Below are positions 8,464 through 17,256 of a stretch of DNA of 64,000 nt, piece after piece. The number at the start of each line of letters is the position of its first letter. Position 1 is the stretch's first letter. Origin of the DNA: Robertmurraya korlensis NBRC 107688 (lineage in GTDB: Bacteria; Bacillota; Bacilli; Bacillales; Cytobacillaceae); contig NZ_BCVH01000015.1 of assembly GCF_001591645.1 (NCBI RefSeq), positions 34,026-98,025 of the forward strand, written 5' to 3'. The notes beneath the pieces are model-generated. The model worked only from the letters and a program-made list of their open reading frames with translations. It made no database searches and was not told the origin of the DNA. Made by a program: the position numbers and the translations under genes.

Positions 8464-9187
8464 ATGTGATCACCGCTTTATAGCCAAGTGCTGAGAAAAA
8501 CTCGGTTAATGTTTTTTCTGCATTTTGTTCTGCTACCTCTAATAGTCCTTGGGATATCGCCTCTTCCTTTACGATTCCCTTGGCTTCCTCTGCGAGCTCG
8601 TAACCCTCATTCCAATTCACTTCATCCCGGAAAATACCTTCTACTGAAAATGCCTGAGCTTGATCAAAATCAAGTGCTGGTTCCTGGATCATACTGGCTC
8701 GAGGAAGTTGGATTTCTATCGTCTTTTCCTCTTGGTTTACGTGGAGATTTGATTCGGTGATTCCTGTTAAATCGACTCCTGCTGTAACGGTTCCTGGGAT
8801 AATAAGAAGGAACTTCCTCTTTGTTCCTGGAAGATTCGTGTTAATTTCCTTCCCAAACAGCTGATTGTCCTCTTTTTCAATAACTGCCTTCACGTAAGCC
8901 TGTGACGACGCAAGTGACGACAAGTCTTTTATTTGCTCTATGAAACTACCTGTTTGTATGGCAGCTTTATCTGTGCTTTTTATGGTAAACATGGCTCCGA
9001 ATATGACTAGAATAAATACAGCTAATCCTGCTAGCTTCCATTTCCATGATTTCGGAATCACACCCATCTTTATTTTCTTGTGATGGTGCAGCTCAGTGAA
9101 CGCAACGCTAGCCGCCATTTGCTTCTTCGCTTCAGTAAGCTCCTTCTGCAATGCCTCTAATTGCATTTGTACCTCTTTCTCGTTCAT
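8453..9187 (-). CDS. DUF4230 membrane-anchored protein
   Basis: 244 residues from the ATG at 9187 (AGGAGG six bases upstream); a GTG two codons earlier is part of the ribosome binding region. Layout: N-terminal coiled coil (about residues 1-25), one transmembrane helix (about 50-68: [19 protein letters not shown]), then an outside domain with the [19 protein letters not shown] pattern of DUF4230. Probably type II topology with the bulk outside the cell. Function unknown. First gene of the run containing ung; the overlap suggests co-translation, not a shared pathway. Confidence 0.8.
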   Translation of the reverse strand: MNEKEVQMQLEALQKELTEAKKQMAASVAFTELHHHKKIKMGVIPKSWKWKLAGLAVFILVIFGAMFTIKSTDKAAIQTGSFIEQIKDLSSLASSQAYVKAVIEKEDNQLFGKEINTNLPGTKRKFLLIIPGTVTAGVDLTGITESNLHVNQEEKTIEIQLPRASMIQEPALDFDQAQAFSVEGIFRDEVNWNEGYELAEEAKGIVKEEAISQGLLEVAEQNAEKTLTEFFSALGYKAVITYEE

Positions 9188-9292
9188 CTTCACCCTCCTA
9201 ACAAACTACTAGATATTATTATAACGGTTGCCGAGGGAATTTGTAGAATTTTGCAGAAAGAAGTCGGATAGAAGATATTAGTAGATTTTATA

Positions 9293-9325
9293 TGGAAAAA
9301 GCCGGTCGCAATGGTTGCGACCAGC
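9293..9325 (-). terminator. Terminator of the fdh-moco gene run
   Basis: An 8-bp perfect stem GGTCGCAA / TTGCGACC with a 3-nt loop at 9304-9322; on the minus strand it is followed by GGCTTTTTCC. It lies 40 bp after the moeB stop codon. Confidence 0.8.
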
Positions 9326-9363
9326 AATTGTTTTCATTGAACTTTCATTCCGTCCTATTCTAC

Positions 9364-10383
9364 CTATCCCAACAATCTCTGGTAAATCGAACGCGCCTGA
9401 CTCATATCCTTCGTCCCATGAACAAGACCTCTTCCATCTTTAAAGATAACGACACGCTGTTCACCCATTTCAACCGACAGCAAGTATGGATTTGCCTTCA
9501 CCCCATAACCTAGACTAGCTAGCCGGTTCGCTAAATCTGCTAAATTAATCTCACTTTGTCTTGGTGGTCTAATTTGCACCGTATCACGACCACAAAGAAC
9601 GGTTGAGCGCGAAAGATTATCCTTTTCCAGATAGGGATACTCAGGTGAATCTCCACAAGACAAGCAGCCTGGATCCTTTGCTTTTCCCACTTTCATGCTC
9701 GTGTATTGATTTCGCCATAAATCAAAGCTTGTGAACCCTTCACGAACGGCCTCCCAATCCTCCACCAGAATTTTCAGCACCTCTGCCGATTGGTGAGCAA
9801 TTACCATCTGTACAGTCGGTCCGATGATCCCGCCTGTATCACAGGTCATTCCTTGAATAGGGATTCTTTTCAGCAAACAATTTAAGCAAGGAGTTTTGCC
9901 TGGAATGATTGTAAAGCTCATGCCAAAGCTCCCTACGCAAGCTCCATAAACCCAAGGGATTTTGTGCTTTTGCGAAATATCGTTAATGGCCATCCGAGTT
10001 TCAAAGTTATCCGTCGCATCCAAAATTACATCCACATCCCGGACAAGCTCCTCGAGCATCTCAGGTGATGCATCACCAACAATGGAAACAATCTCAACCT
10101 CGCTGTTAATGGCCTTCAATCTTTTTTCAGCTGCGACCGCCTTCGGAAGCTTCTCACGAACATCTTCTTCGGTATACAGCTGCTGTCTTTGCAGATTGCT
10201 CGCTTCTACATAATCTCGATCCACAATGGTAAGCTTCCCAACACCCGCTCGCGTGAGCACCTCCCCATTGCCGGATCCAAGCGCCCCTGCACCAATCATC
10301 AGCACATGCTTAGACGCTAGTTTGTCCTGCCCATTCTTTCCAATCGGTGAAAATAGAATTTGCCTTGAGTACCGATCATCCAT
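9364..10383 (-). CDS. moeB: Molybdopterin-synthase adenylyltransferase MoeB/ThiF-like
   Basis: 339 residues from the ATG at 10383, which follows GGAGG; the longer reading frame upstream overlaps moaD and is not used. E1-like activating enzyme that adenylates the C-terminal glycine of MoaD. Visible: MDDRYSRQILFSPIGKNGQ, the nucleotide-binding GAGALGSGNGEVLTRAGVG at about residues 31-49, DATDNFETR, zinc pairs CLNC and CLSC, and MTCDTGGIIGPTV with the catalytic-loop cysteine. The C-terminal 60 residues form the extra domain found in Bacillus MoeB. With moaD alongside, MoeB is more likely than ThiF. Confidence 0.9.
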   Translation of the reverse strand: MDDRYSRQILFSPIGKNGQDKLASKHVLMIGAGALGSGNGEVLTRAGVGKLTIVDRDYVEASNLQRQQLYTEEDVREKLPKAVAAEKRLKAINSEVEIVSIVGDASPEMLEELVRDVDVILDATDNFETRMAINDISQKHKIPWVYGACVGSFGMSFTIIPGKTPCLNCLLKRIPIQGMTCDTGGIIGPTVQMVIAHQSAEVLKILVEDWEAVREGFTSFDLWRNQYTSMKVGKAKDPGCLSCGDSPEYPYLEKDNLSRSTVLCGRDTVQIRPPRQSEINLADLANRLASLGYGVKANPYLLSVEMGEQRVVIFKDGRGLVHGTKDMSQARSIYQRLLG

Positions 10384-10396
10384 GCTAAAACCTCCA

Positions 10397-10627
10397 TTAT
10401 CCCCCACTAACCGGCGGTATAAACGCAACCACATCTCCGTCACTTAATACATCATCGTCACCAGCGAATTCTTCATTTACAGCTGTCATAACGGTTTCCA
10501 AATTTATCCCATGCTGCTCGCTTAGAATCGCTTTTGCTTCAGCAACGGTTTTCCCTGTAAGGTCTACTGATACCGATTCTTCTCCAACTGCATCGCGTAA
10601 ATGGGCGAAAAACATTACTTTATTCAT
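10397..10627 (-). CDS. moaD: Molybdopterin synthase small subunit MoaD
   Basis: 76 residues with a beta-grasp (ubiquitin-like) profile, ending in the required diglycine (FIPPVSGG), which MoeB adenylates and which then carries the thiocarboxylate. Starts at 10627, overlapping the end of moaE by 8 bp, so the two synthase subunits are translationally coupled. FAHLRDAVGEESVSVDL is the family N-terminus. Confidence 0.95.
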   Translation of the reverse strand: MNKVMFFAHLRDAVGEESVSVDLTGKTVAEAKAILSEQHGINLETVMTAVNEEFAGDDDVLSDGDVVAFIPPVSGG

Positions 10628-11084
10628 CTAGATCACTCTCCTCTGGTTTTCCAGTTGGGTAAGCAACGGTTTCTAGTTGATTTCCGATCCATTCTTCTCC
10701 GTCTTCCCAGTGCTCTTTTTTCCAAATGGGGACGATTTCCTTGATCCGCTCAATTGCGTAACGATTGGCTTCATAGGAATCGGCACGATGTGGGGTAGAA
10801 ACGGCGATGACAACGGCGATATCCGTAATTTCAAGTTTCCCCACTCGGTGCGATATTGCTACTTTTGCCCCCGTCCAGCGCTCTTCGATTTCACGTCCAA
10901 TTTGCTCTAATTTTTTTACAGCCATGGATTCGTAGGCTTCATAGATTAAGTATAATGTCTTTTTTCCTGCCGTTAGCTCTCTTACCGTCCCAATAAACGT
11001 AGTAATGGCCCCAGCTTCTCTTTGAATGACTTTATCAATAATCGATTGCGTATCAATCGGTTCCTTAGATATTTCAAAATTCAT
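10620..11084 (-). CDS. moaE: Molybdopterin synthase catalytic subunit MoaE
   Basis: 154 residues. With MoaD it converts cyclic pyranopterin monophosphate to molybdopterin. Recognisable segments: GAITTFIGTVRELTAGK, YEAYESMAVKKLEQI, ISHRVGKLEITDIAVVIAVS, HRADSYEANRYAIERIKEIV and the catalytic-loop PIWKKEHWEDGEEWIG. GAGGTG lies upstream of the ATG. Lies 17 bp after the moeA-fusion gene and overlaps moaD. Confidence 0.95.
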   Translation of the reverse strand: MNFEISKEPIDTQSIIDKVIQREAGAITTFIGTVRELTAGKKTLYLIYEAYESMAVKKLEQIGREIEERWTGAKVAISHRVGKLEITDIAVVIAVSTPHRADSYEANRYAIERIKEIVPIWKKEHWEDGEEWIGNQLETVAYPTGKPEESDLDE

Positions 11085-11101
11085 CCTAGCACCTCAGTTC
11101 C

Positions 11102-13018
11102 TTATATAAAAATGGGCTCAGCATCTTTGATCACTGCATAGCCTAATTTTTCAGTAACTTCTTTTATAAACTGACTCGATTGTATCATACTGATAAGCTC
11201 TTTTCCTTGCATGCTCTCAAAAAATGAAACGGTCATTAACAGGTCATAACGTTCTTCTGCAACAGGAAGAAACTCTAAGCCCATCGCCCGGGCCGCAGGG
11301 AAAATTCCTAGTCCAACTGCCCTCGGATCCCCCTTTACTTCGGCAGCCACACTTAGATGAGAAAACATTTCACGATTATACCCATTGACTACACTTGGTT
11401 TCATTCCAGCCTCTTTTAAAAGCAAATCGAATAACATTCGCGTACCAGCTCCCTTTTGCCGATTCACAAAATGAGCCTGCTTTTCAACTATATCTTGCAC
11501 CGTTTCTATTTGAAGTGGGTTCCCTTTAGGTAAAAACCACCCTTGGCTTCTACGTAAAAATGGATACAGGACAACCTCTTGACCACTTACATACTTTCGT
11601 ACATAAGAAAGATTGTATTCCTTTGTTTCCGGATCGAGTAGGTGAATACCGGCCACATGTGCTTCTCCTTTTCGAATCGCCATGATGCCAGCCATACTCC
11701 CCACATGAGAGGATAATATTTTTGTCCCATACGACTTCTTCATATAAGTCGATAATAAATCAATCGTCAAGTCATGGCTCCCGATGCATACAATCGATCG
11801 TTGTATTTCCTCTAGCGGCTTCCACAGCTCTACCTCAACCATGTCTCCTTGCTCATAGCCCAAATGGTCTGGAGGAACAATAAGGATCCCATCTGCTTTT
11901 ACGAGTGACATGGTGACGCCAGCCGCTCGGGTAAGTGGATTAGCCACGAACACACCGTTTACATAACCGATATTCATACGAACGAAGTCCTCCGCTCCCA
12001 TCGTCGATACAATTCTACGACCTAGCTTTACCTGGAGCTTGGTTCGTCTCGGAACGGGTATTTGAAGATACTTACAAATAAGGGGCTGAACAAACCATTC
12101 TAACGAAAGATAGGCGGACACGGGGTATCCCGGAATCCCGATAACAATCGTTCCGTTAATTTCCCCTATTATGACTGGTTTCCCAGGTCTAGTAGCTACA
12201 CCATGGGTGAAAACCTCACCGAGCTCTTCAATGATATGGACGGTGTAATCCTTTGAGCCGGCTGAGGAACCTGCGTTAATAACAACAATCTCTGAATTTT
12301 CTGTTGCATGTAAAAGTGCCTTTTTAATCTGGTCAGGCTCATCCTTCACAATCTCATGAAGGTTCGCTTCTCCACCCCATTCGTTCACATAGTTCGCAAT
12401 AACCGTACCATTAAATTCAATCAGCTTTCCCGTACCAGCCATTTCTGATGGGGAAACAAGCTCATTTCCCGTCGGAATCACTGTGACGATCGGCTTTTTT
12501 ACGACATCGACCTCCTGTGTGTGTGAGGCTAACAATACGCCAATATCAACAGGTCGTATCCGATGTCCTTGTGTAAAAAGCATTTCCTCCTGGACAATAT
12601 CTTCACCAATTGGGCGAATGTGCTGCCACGGGGAAGCTGGTTCAATAATCTCGATGGTGTCCTCATCGATTTCTTCTACATTTTCAATCATAATGACGGC
12701 ATCAAACGGATAGGGTACTACATTTCCTGTGTCTACGAATATAAAGCCTTCTCCCCTCTTGAGTAGAAGGGGGTGCTGTTCATGTGCTCCATAGGTATCT
12801 TCAGACCTTACTGCAATCCCATCCATTGCAGATGCATGATAATGGGGCATGGAGGACCTCGCATAAATAGGAACGGCTGTTACTCGACCAAGGGCTGCTG
12901 AACTTTGCACTTTTTCTATTTTTCTTTTTGGTGGAAATTTCTCCAAAAGCTCCGTTAATGCTTCGGCTCTTCGCTTATCCTCTAAGTAAATTTTACGCTT
13001 ATATTGTTTGCTCACCAT
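11102..13018 (-). CDS. MoeA fused to a PBP-like binding domain
   Basis: 638 residues from the ATG at 13018; a GTG at 13027 is the alternative. Residues 1 to about 410 are a complete MoeA (molybdopterin molybdenumtransferase): VPIYARSSMPHYHASAMDGI, VVINAGSSAGSKDYT and HGVATRPGKPVIIGEINGT. The C-terminal ~220 residues (SIVCIGSHDLTIDLLSTYMK, then GEAHVAGIHLLDPET and ERYDLLMTVSFFE) resemble a periplasmic-binding-protein / LysR effector fold, known as a MoeA extension in bacteria and archaea. It has no signal peptide, so it works in the cytoplasm, perhaps sensing or delivering molybdate. Second MoeA in the run. Confidence 0.88.
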   Translation of the reverse strand: MVSKQYKRKIYLEDKRRAEALTELLEKFPPKRKIEKVQSSAALGRVTAVPIYARSSMPHYHASAMDGIAVRSEDTYGAHEQHPLLLKRGEGFIFVDTGNVVPYPFDAVIMIENVEEIDEDTIEIIEPASPWQHIRPIGEDIVQEEMLFTQGHRIRPVDIGVLLASHTQEVDVVKKPIVTVIPTGNELVSPSEMAGTGKLIEFNGTVIANYVNEWGGEANLHEIVKDEPDQIKKALLHATENSEIVVINAGSSAGSKDYTVHIIEELGEVFTHGVATRPGKPVIIGEINGTIVIGIPGYPVSAYLSLEWFVQPLICKYLQIPVPRRTKLQVKLGRRIVSTMGAEDFVRMNIGYVNGVFVANPLTRAAGVTMSLVKADGILIVPPDHLGYEQGDMVEVELWKPLEEIQRSIVCIGSHDLTIDLLSTYMKKSYGTKILSSHVGSMAGIMAIRKGEAHVAGIHLLDPETKEYNLSYVRKYVSGQEVVLYPFLRRSQGWFLPKGNPLQIETVQDIVEKQAHFVNRQKGAGTRMLFDLLLKEAGMKPSVVNGYNREMFSHLSVAAEVKGDPRAVGLGIFPAARAMGLEFLPVAEERYDLLMTVSFFESMQGKELISMIQSSQFIKEVTEKLGYAVIKDAEPIFI

Positions 13019-13030
13019 TATGTCCACACC

Positions 13031-14260
13031 CTATTTAAATAATCGTACATGTACTATCGTTCCTTTAGTCATTCCTTCACTTGGGGACGGAATTTTAACT
13101 AGGCCGTCACTTTTCACAAGCGTTGAAAGGAGCCCTGATTTTCCAAATATCGGTTCTGCTAGCCATTTTCCATCCTTATTTTTTAAGCTAACCCTCACAA
13201 AATCGGTTCTTCCTGGAGCGGAAGGAATATTTTTTGTGATCTCTGCTTTAAGGCATTCTGGTACGAATGGTTTTACCCCTTGAAGACATTGTAAAATATG
13301 GATTCCAAATAATTGAAAAATGATCATCGCTGAAGCTGGATGGCCTGGAAGTCCTAGAACCGGCTTTCCATCAGCTGCTGCTATAATGGTTGGTTTACCT
13401 GGTTTAATTGCCACACCATGGACAAACACACCTGGTTTACCTAGTGACTCTATTACCTCCATGGAATGATCCTTTGTCCCCACTGAACTCCCGCCCGAAA
13501 GGACTAGAAAGTCGACTTTATCAAACCATTCCTTCATGCTTTTCGTTAAATCCTCCACATTGTCTGAGACAATTCCTGCATATTGGAAGATATGGCCACT
13601 ATCTCGAACGATTGAGCCTATCGTCATCACATTTATATCTCGGACCTCTCCGATTTGAAGATGAGGCACATTCATCGGGACAATTTCATCGCCCGTTGAT
13701 AGATACCCAACAACCGGTTTCCTCCACACGGTTACATCGGTAATTCCTTGTGCAGCAAGTGCTCCAAGCTCCTGGGAACGAAGTCTTCTCCCTTTTGGTA
13801 AAAGAAGCTCCCCCATTCTGACGTCCTCGCCAATCCCTATCACATTTTCTCCAGGAGTCACTTGTCTGTACACATTCAAAAGCCCACTAAGATCCTCACA
13901 GTGTTCGATCATAATCACGGCATCACATTCATCTGGAACCATCCCACCTGTCGGAACATAGATGGCTTCTCCGAAGTTAACGGCAGTCGTCACTTCCTGG
14001 CCCATCCTTACTTCTCCAACTACAGATAAAAAACCCGGCATCGATTCCGAGGCTCCAAAGGTATCCTCTGCTCTTAGCGCATACCCGTCCACAGAAGACC
14101 TTCTGAAATTCGGGACATTTTCTTTTGTTACAATGTCTTCAGCTAATACGTAATGAAGGGCATCCAAAAGAGGGATGTTGATTTTCTCTACTAAAGGTTT
14201 TACTTTTTCTTCTATTAGCTGATAGGTTTCTTCTACTGACTTTACTTGGAAAAATTTCAT
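13031..14260 (-). CDS. moeA: Molybdopterin molybdenumtransferase MoeA
   Basis: 409 residues, the usual length for stand-alone MoeA. It inserts molybdate into adenylylated molybdopterin. Motifs: NVPNFRRSSVDGYALRAEDT, ECDAVIMIEHCE, LVLSGGSSVGTKDHSMEVI, HGVAIKPGKPTIIAAADGKP and LPGHPASAMIIFQLF. Its ATG overlaps the mobA stop codon by four bases. Another moeA-type gene, carrying a C-terminal extension, follows three codons later; why two are kept is unclear. Confidence 0.93.
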   Translation of the reverse strand: MKFFQVKSVEETYQLIEEKVKPLVEKINIPLLDALHYVLAEDIVTKENVPNFRRSSVDGYALRAEDTFGASESMPGFLSVVGEVRMGQEVTTAVNFGEAIYVPTGGMVPDECDAVIMIEHCEDLSGLLNVYRQVTPGENVIGIGEDVRMGELLLPKGRRLRSQELGALAAQGITDVTVWRKPVVGYLSTGDEIVPMNVPHLQIGEVRDINVMTIGSIVRDSGHIFQYAGIVSDNVEDLTKSMKEWFDKVDFLVLSGGSSVGTKDHSMEVIESLGKPGVFVHGVAIKPGKPTIIAAADGKPVLGLPGHPASAMIIFQLFGIHILQCLQGVKPFVPECLKAEITKNIPSAPGRTDFVRVSLKNKDGKWLAEPIFGKSGLLSTLVKSDGLVKIPSPSEGMTKGTIVHVRLFK

Positions 14261-14865
14261 CTCTTCTCACTACCTTTTGTTCTGACACGCAACGCTTTCT
14301 CATACTCTTTCGGATCATTCATATTAAACATATCCGTTTCTTTTATCATTATTTGCTTCCTTTGAAGCAATTCTTCTGTTACAACTTGTACGTTAAGCTG
14401 CTCGAGAACCGAGCGAATTCGCAGCTGATTATTCGTTAAGGCATTCGTGACCACCTGTAACGCATCCTTTCGGTAGGCACCATATAGTGGATGTAATTGA
14501 CCACCAAGCTCGGGAATGACCGCCTGGTACTCATCTAACCCCGTAAGGAGAAAATCACCCAAGCTTGATGAAATAAAGGGCATATCACAAGCCACGATTA
14601 AATTAGCATTTGTAGTAGTTGCTGTTAACCCGGCATGTATCCCGGCAATCGGCCCTTTTCCTTTTTGCATGTCCTCTACCATCGGGATTCCTAAAAACTC
14701 AAAATCTCGAAACGTATTTGTGACAATGAGGAGCTGGTCCGTAATTTTTGTTAGCTCATGAGCAATTCTTTCAATCACGGTAGCACCTTCTATTGTCAAT
14801 AACGCCTTATTCTGACCCATTCGACTCGATTTGCCACCAGCTAAAATAATTCCCGTTCTGCTCAT
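14257..14865 (-). CDS. mobA: Molybdenum cofactor guanylyltransferase MobA
   Basis: 202 residues from the ATG at 14865 (a GTG at 14877 is also possible). It adds GMP to Mo-molybdopterin to form the guanine dinucleotide cofactor used by DMSO-reductase family enzymes such as the formate dehydrogenase encoded alongside. The N-terminal LAGGKSSRMGQNKALL is the NTP-binding signature, and VACDMPFISSSL carries the metal-binding Asp. Presence in this run shows that the whole path from pterin to bis-MGD is kept near the user enzyme. Confidence 0.93.
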   Translation of the reverse strand: MSRTGIILAGGKSSRMGQNKALLTIEGATVIERIAHELTKITDQLLIVTNTFRDFEFLGIPMVEDMQKGKGPIAGIHAGLTATTTNANLIVACDMPFISSSLGDFLLTGLDEYQAVIPELGGQLHPLYGAYRKDALQVVTNALTNNQLRIRSVLEQLNVQVVTEELLQRKQIMIKETDMFNMNDPKEYEKALRVRTKGSEKR

Positions 14866-14885
14866 CTCATTTGCCACCCTTCTTT

Positions 14886-15677
14886 TTAATGAGTAACTGC
14901 TTTTGTAGGAATTCCATATCCACGTTCTTGAGCGATATAATCCAAATGAATCGATTTATGATCAAGAAGCTGTGGAGATTCTTTTTTAATCATTTTTCGA
15001 ACATCAATTACTTTGGTATATCCTTTGCAGCTATCGCAAATATGAATTTGTTCATTCTCTTGGCCTTCTAGTTTTAAAATTTCAATCTTTGTGTGATCCT
15101 CTGTTCCACAATGGGCACAACTGATTTTCTTTTCCTGCCAAGAATAATTACAGCGTGGACAAATTAGCTCTTTTTTTCCCTTTTTACTTATAATGGCCAA
15201 ACGAGCCGGCTCTCCACAAGCCACACATCCATGTTGGTGGTCTGCTAAATCTAGCTCCTCTTTATGGTCCAAAACGAGCTTTTGAAGAAATGGTCTCGTG
15301 GCGTGCTCCGCGATAAAGAACGGTAACCACTTTGCTATTGATAGATTCTTAGCATACTCTTCAAAATAAAAGAAATTTGTTGCTACACTTGCTTCAAACC
15401 ACTCTTTTAATAGGCTCTCATGTAACGATTGTCTAAGAAGGCTGTACTCTTTGGCAAGTGATGGTTGTTCTAACTCCAAAAGAGTTAAAAGCTCGTGAAT
15501 AAAGGTGTGGTATCTTTCTGTGTTAATGTCTAATTGTAACTGTGGAATCAGTGGAAACGTACCTCCAGAGCCTTTTGCTATAACTATATCTGTACCCTCT
15601 ATCCTGCTGGCCCAATTGTGGCTTGTTTGCTCAATCCGTTTCTGAAGCTCTTCGTAATGCTGATTATCTGTGCTCAA
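14886..15677 (-). CDS. fdhE: Formate dehydrogenase accessory protein FdhE
   Basis: 263 residues from the TTG at 15677, five bases after AGAGGTGA; a GTG at 15686 lies within that site. FdhE is a rubredoxin-like protein that binds respiratory formate dehydrogenase catalytic subunits and helps assembly. The C-terminal half has four CxxC knuckles: CVAC, CPRC, CAHC and CDSC. The N-terminal helical half contains IEGTDIVIAKGSGGTFPLIP, with the family F-P-L motif. Separated from fdhC upstream by a hairpin that may lower its expression. Confidence 0.9.
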   Translation of the reverse strand: MSTDNQHYEELQKRIEQTSHNWASRIEGTDIVIAKGSGGTFPLIPQLQLDINTERYHTFIHELLTLLELEQPSLAKEYSLLRQSLHESLLKEWFEASVATNFFYFEEYAKNLSIAKWLPFFIAEHATRPFLQKLVLDHKEELDLADHQHGCVACGEPARLAIISKKGKKELICPRCNYSWQEKKISCAHCGTEDHTKIEILKLEGQENEQIHICDSCKGYTKVIDVRKMIKKESPQLLDHKSIHLDYIAQERGYGIPTKAVTH

Positions 15678-15711
15678 TACACTCACCTCTATCGTAATCT
15701 GTATGGAAGAG

Positions 15712-15745
15712 AAAGGCTATCCCGTTCTAGACAGGATAGCTCTTT
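15712..15745 (-). terminator. Intra-operon hairpin between fdhC and fdhE
   Basis: On the minus strand GAAAGAGCTATCC pairs with GGATAGCCTTTC around a 10-nt loop, followed by TCTTCC. Likely a partial terminator or mRNA-stabilising hairpin between structural and accessory genes. Confidence 0.6.
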
Positions 15746-15759
15746 CCAGAAATGATTAT

Positions 15760-16440
15760 TTACCCTATCCTTTTGTCATCTTTCTTTTCTGCATCCTTTA
15801 GTTCGTCATACCAGCGTCCGTGGTGTGCCTTCGCATATTCTTCTGGCACGTCTCCTTTTGTCATTCCTCTCAGCGAGGCTTTTGATCCTGGGTGCCCAAC
15901 GGATAAGTAAATATGACCAATGACTACAGCAGCGGATAGTCCTAAGCCGATATTATGAATTGGATATGCCCACATAACCGCTGCTTGCGGGAAAAATTGC
16001 GGAAACCACATAACAAATCCTGAACATATGAGCATGGCCGCAGTTAAAATCGTTAAGATCGAATTAACCTTTTCCCCTGCGTTATAAAAGTCCTGCTTCG
16101 GAATGTTCGCATGACCACCGAAAAACTCCTTTGGAAATTCCTTAAAAAAGGCAAAGTCATGCTTTTTCCAAGACATGATTTGTTTTATCCAGAAAAAGAA
16201 GCCTTTTGGGTCAGCCAAAAGGATGATGACCACAGGTAAAACAAAGAATATAGCCGCAATTCGATGAACCAATCTTGCTCCTGCGGGTCCTCCAAATACC
16301 GCATATAACCAATCAAAATATTCGGTATACATCGGCAGTGCTGATATATATAGGACAAAAAAAGCTGCGGCATTTAACCAATGCACGAAGATAATAGGCT
16401 TGCTAAAACGTTTTACCATTTTTGGGTTTCCCTTACTCAT
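15760..16440 (-). CDS. Formate dehydrogenase cytochrome b subunit
   Basis: 226 residues from the ATG at 16440 after GGGAGTGG; it overlaps the end of the iron-sulfur subunit gene by 8 bp. Four transmembrane helices (starting near FVHWLNAAAFFVLYIS, RLVHRIAAIFFVLPV, VNSILTILTAAMLICS and HNIGLGLSAAVVIGHIYLSV) carry the histidines that ligate two b haems in FdnI/FdoI-type subunits. The C-terminal SLRGMTKGDVPEEYAKAHHG is the FdnI-family tail. It passes electrons from the Fe-S subunit to menaquinone. Confidence 0.92.
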   Translation of the reverse strand: MSKGNPKMVKRFSKPIIFVHWLNAAAFFVLYISALPMYTEYFDWLYAVFGGPAGARLVHRIAAIFFVLPVVIILLADPKGFFFWIKQIMSWKKHDFAFFKEFPKEFFGGHANIPKQDFYNAGEKVNSILTILTAAMLICSGFVMWFPQFFPQAAVMWAYPIHNIGLGLSAAVVIGHIYLSVGHPGSKASLRGMTKGDVPEEYAKAHHGRWYDELKDAEKKDDKRIG

Positions 16441-17254
16441 GGTGATCCACTCCCTTATCTCCATTTTTCACTTTCGCTATCGAATTGGAAATCACTGCTC
16501 CAATGACCGCCATGGTGGTTACACCAAGCATGGCCTTTCCTATTGGTTGTGCATAATCCTTCCATACGACCTGTGAAAGAGCCACCTTAGGATTTTCAGG
16601 TAAACCATAAACAGACGGCTTATCAGCCAGAAGATACACCGTTGTGGTCCCTTTAATTCCTTGAGGGTTATAAATATTGGCATTTGGGAAGCGATCCTTC
16701 ACTTGTAAAAGGCGACTGTTTGCTTCAGAGAGCACCGCTTCACGCTCATCGTAAATTAAGCAATCGGTATGACAAGCAGTCACACATGCCGGTTGCAGCC
16801 CTTGTTCCAGGCGATCGGTACAAAGCGTACACTTTTGCGCTTTTCGATATTCCTTGCCGCGTTTATCTTTATAGGTTGCTAGACTAATCACATTGAATTG
16901 ACAGCCCTGGACACAATAACCACAACCAACACACTTATCGGCATCAACAACAACCGATCCAAATTTTGTATGGCTGATTGCATCCTCCGGACAAGCCTTT
17001 TCACAGCCTGCTTGCACACAATGCAGGCAGGATTGATGACGGAACAACCACTCAAATCCACCATTTGTCGTTTCTTGTTCATTAAATGTAAGGACATTCC
17101 ACGTATGAGCTGTTAGCTGCTCATGCGACTGGATACTTCCCTGGAATTCCTCATATTCAGGCGGTAGGTCATTCCAGTTTTTACAAGCAACCATACACGC
17201 ACGACAGCCGTCACACTTCGTTACATCAACAAATTTTAAATATTCTGCAGCCAT
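16433..17254 (-). CDS. Formate dehydrogenase iron-sulfur subunit (4 x [4Fe-4S])
   Basis: 273 residues with ferredoxin-type cysteine clusters CDGCRACMVAC, CLHCVQAGCEKAC, CVGCGYCVQGC and CTLC...CVTAC, enough for four [4Fe-4S] clusters as in FdnH. A C-terminal hydrophobic segment (near residues 240-258: AMLGVTTMAVIGAVISNSIA) anchors it in the membrane. There is no own signal peptide, so it is probably exported with the Tat-carrying catalytic subunit. AGGAGGG precedes the ATG, 3 bp after fdhA. Confidence 0.94.
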   Translation of the reverse strand: MAAEYLKFVDVTKCDGCRACMVACKNWNDLPPEYEEFQGSIQSHEQLTAHTWNVLTFNEQETTNGGFEWLFRHQSCLHCVQAGCEKACPEDAISHTKFGSVVVDADKCVGCGYCVQGCQFNVISLATYKDKRGKEYRKAQKCTLCTDRLEQGLQPACVTACHTDCLIYDEREAVLSEANSRLLQVKDRFPNANIYNPQGIKGTTTVYLLADKPSVYGLPENPKVALSQVVWKDYAQPIGKAMLGVTTMAVIGAVISNSIAKVKNGDKGVDHHE

Positions 17255-17256
17255 TA

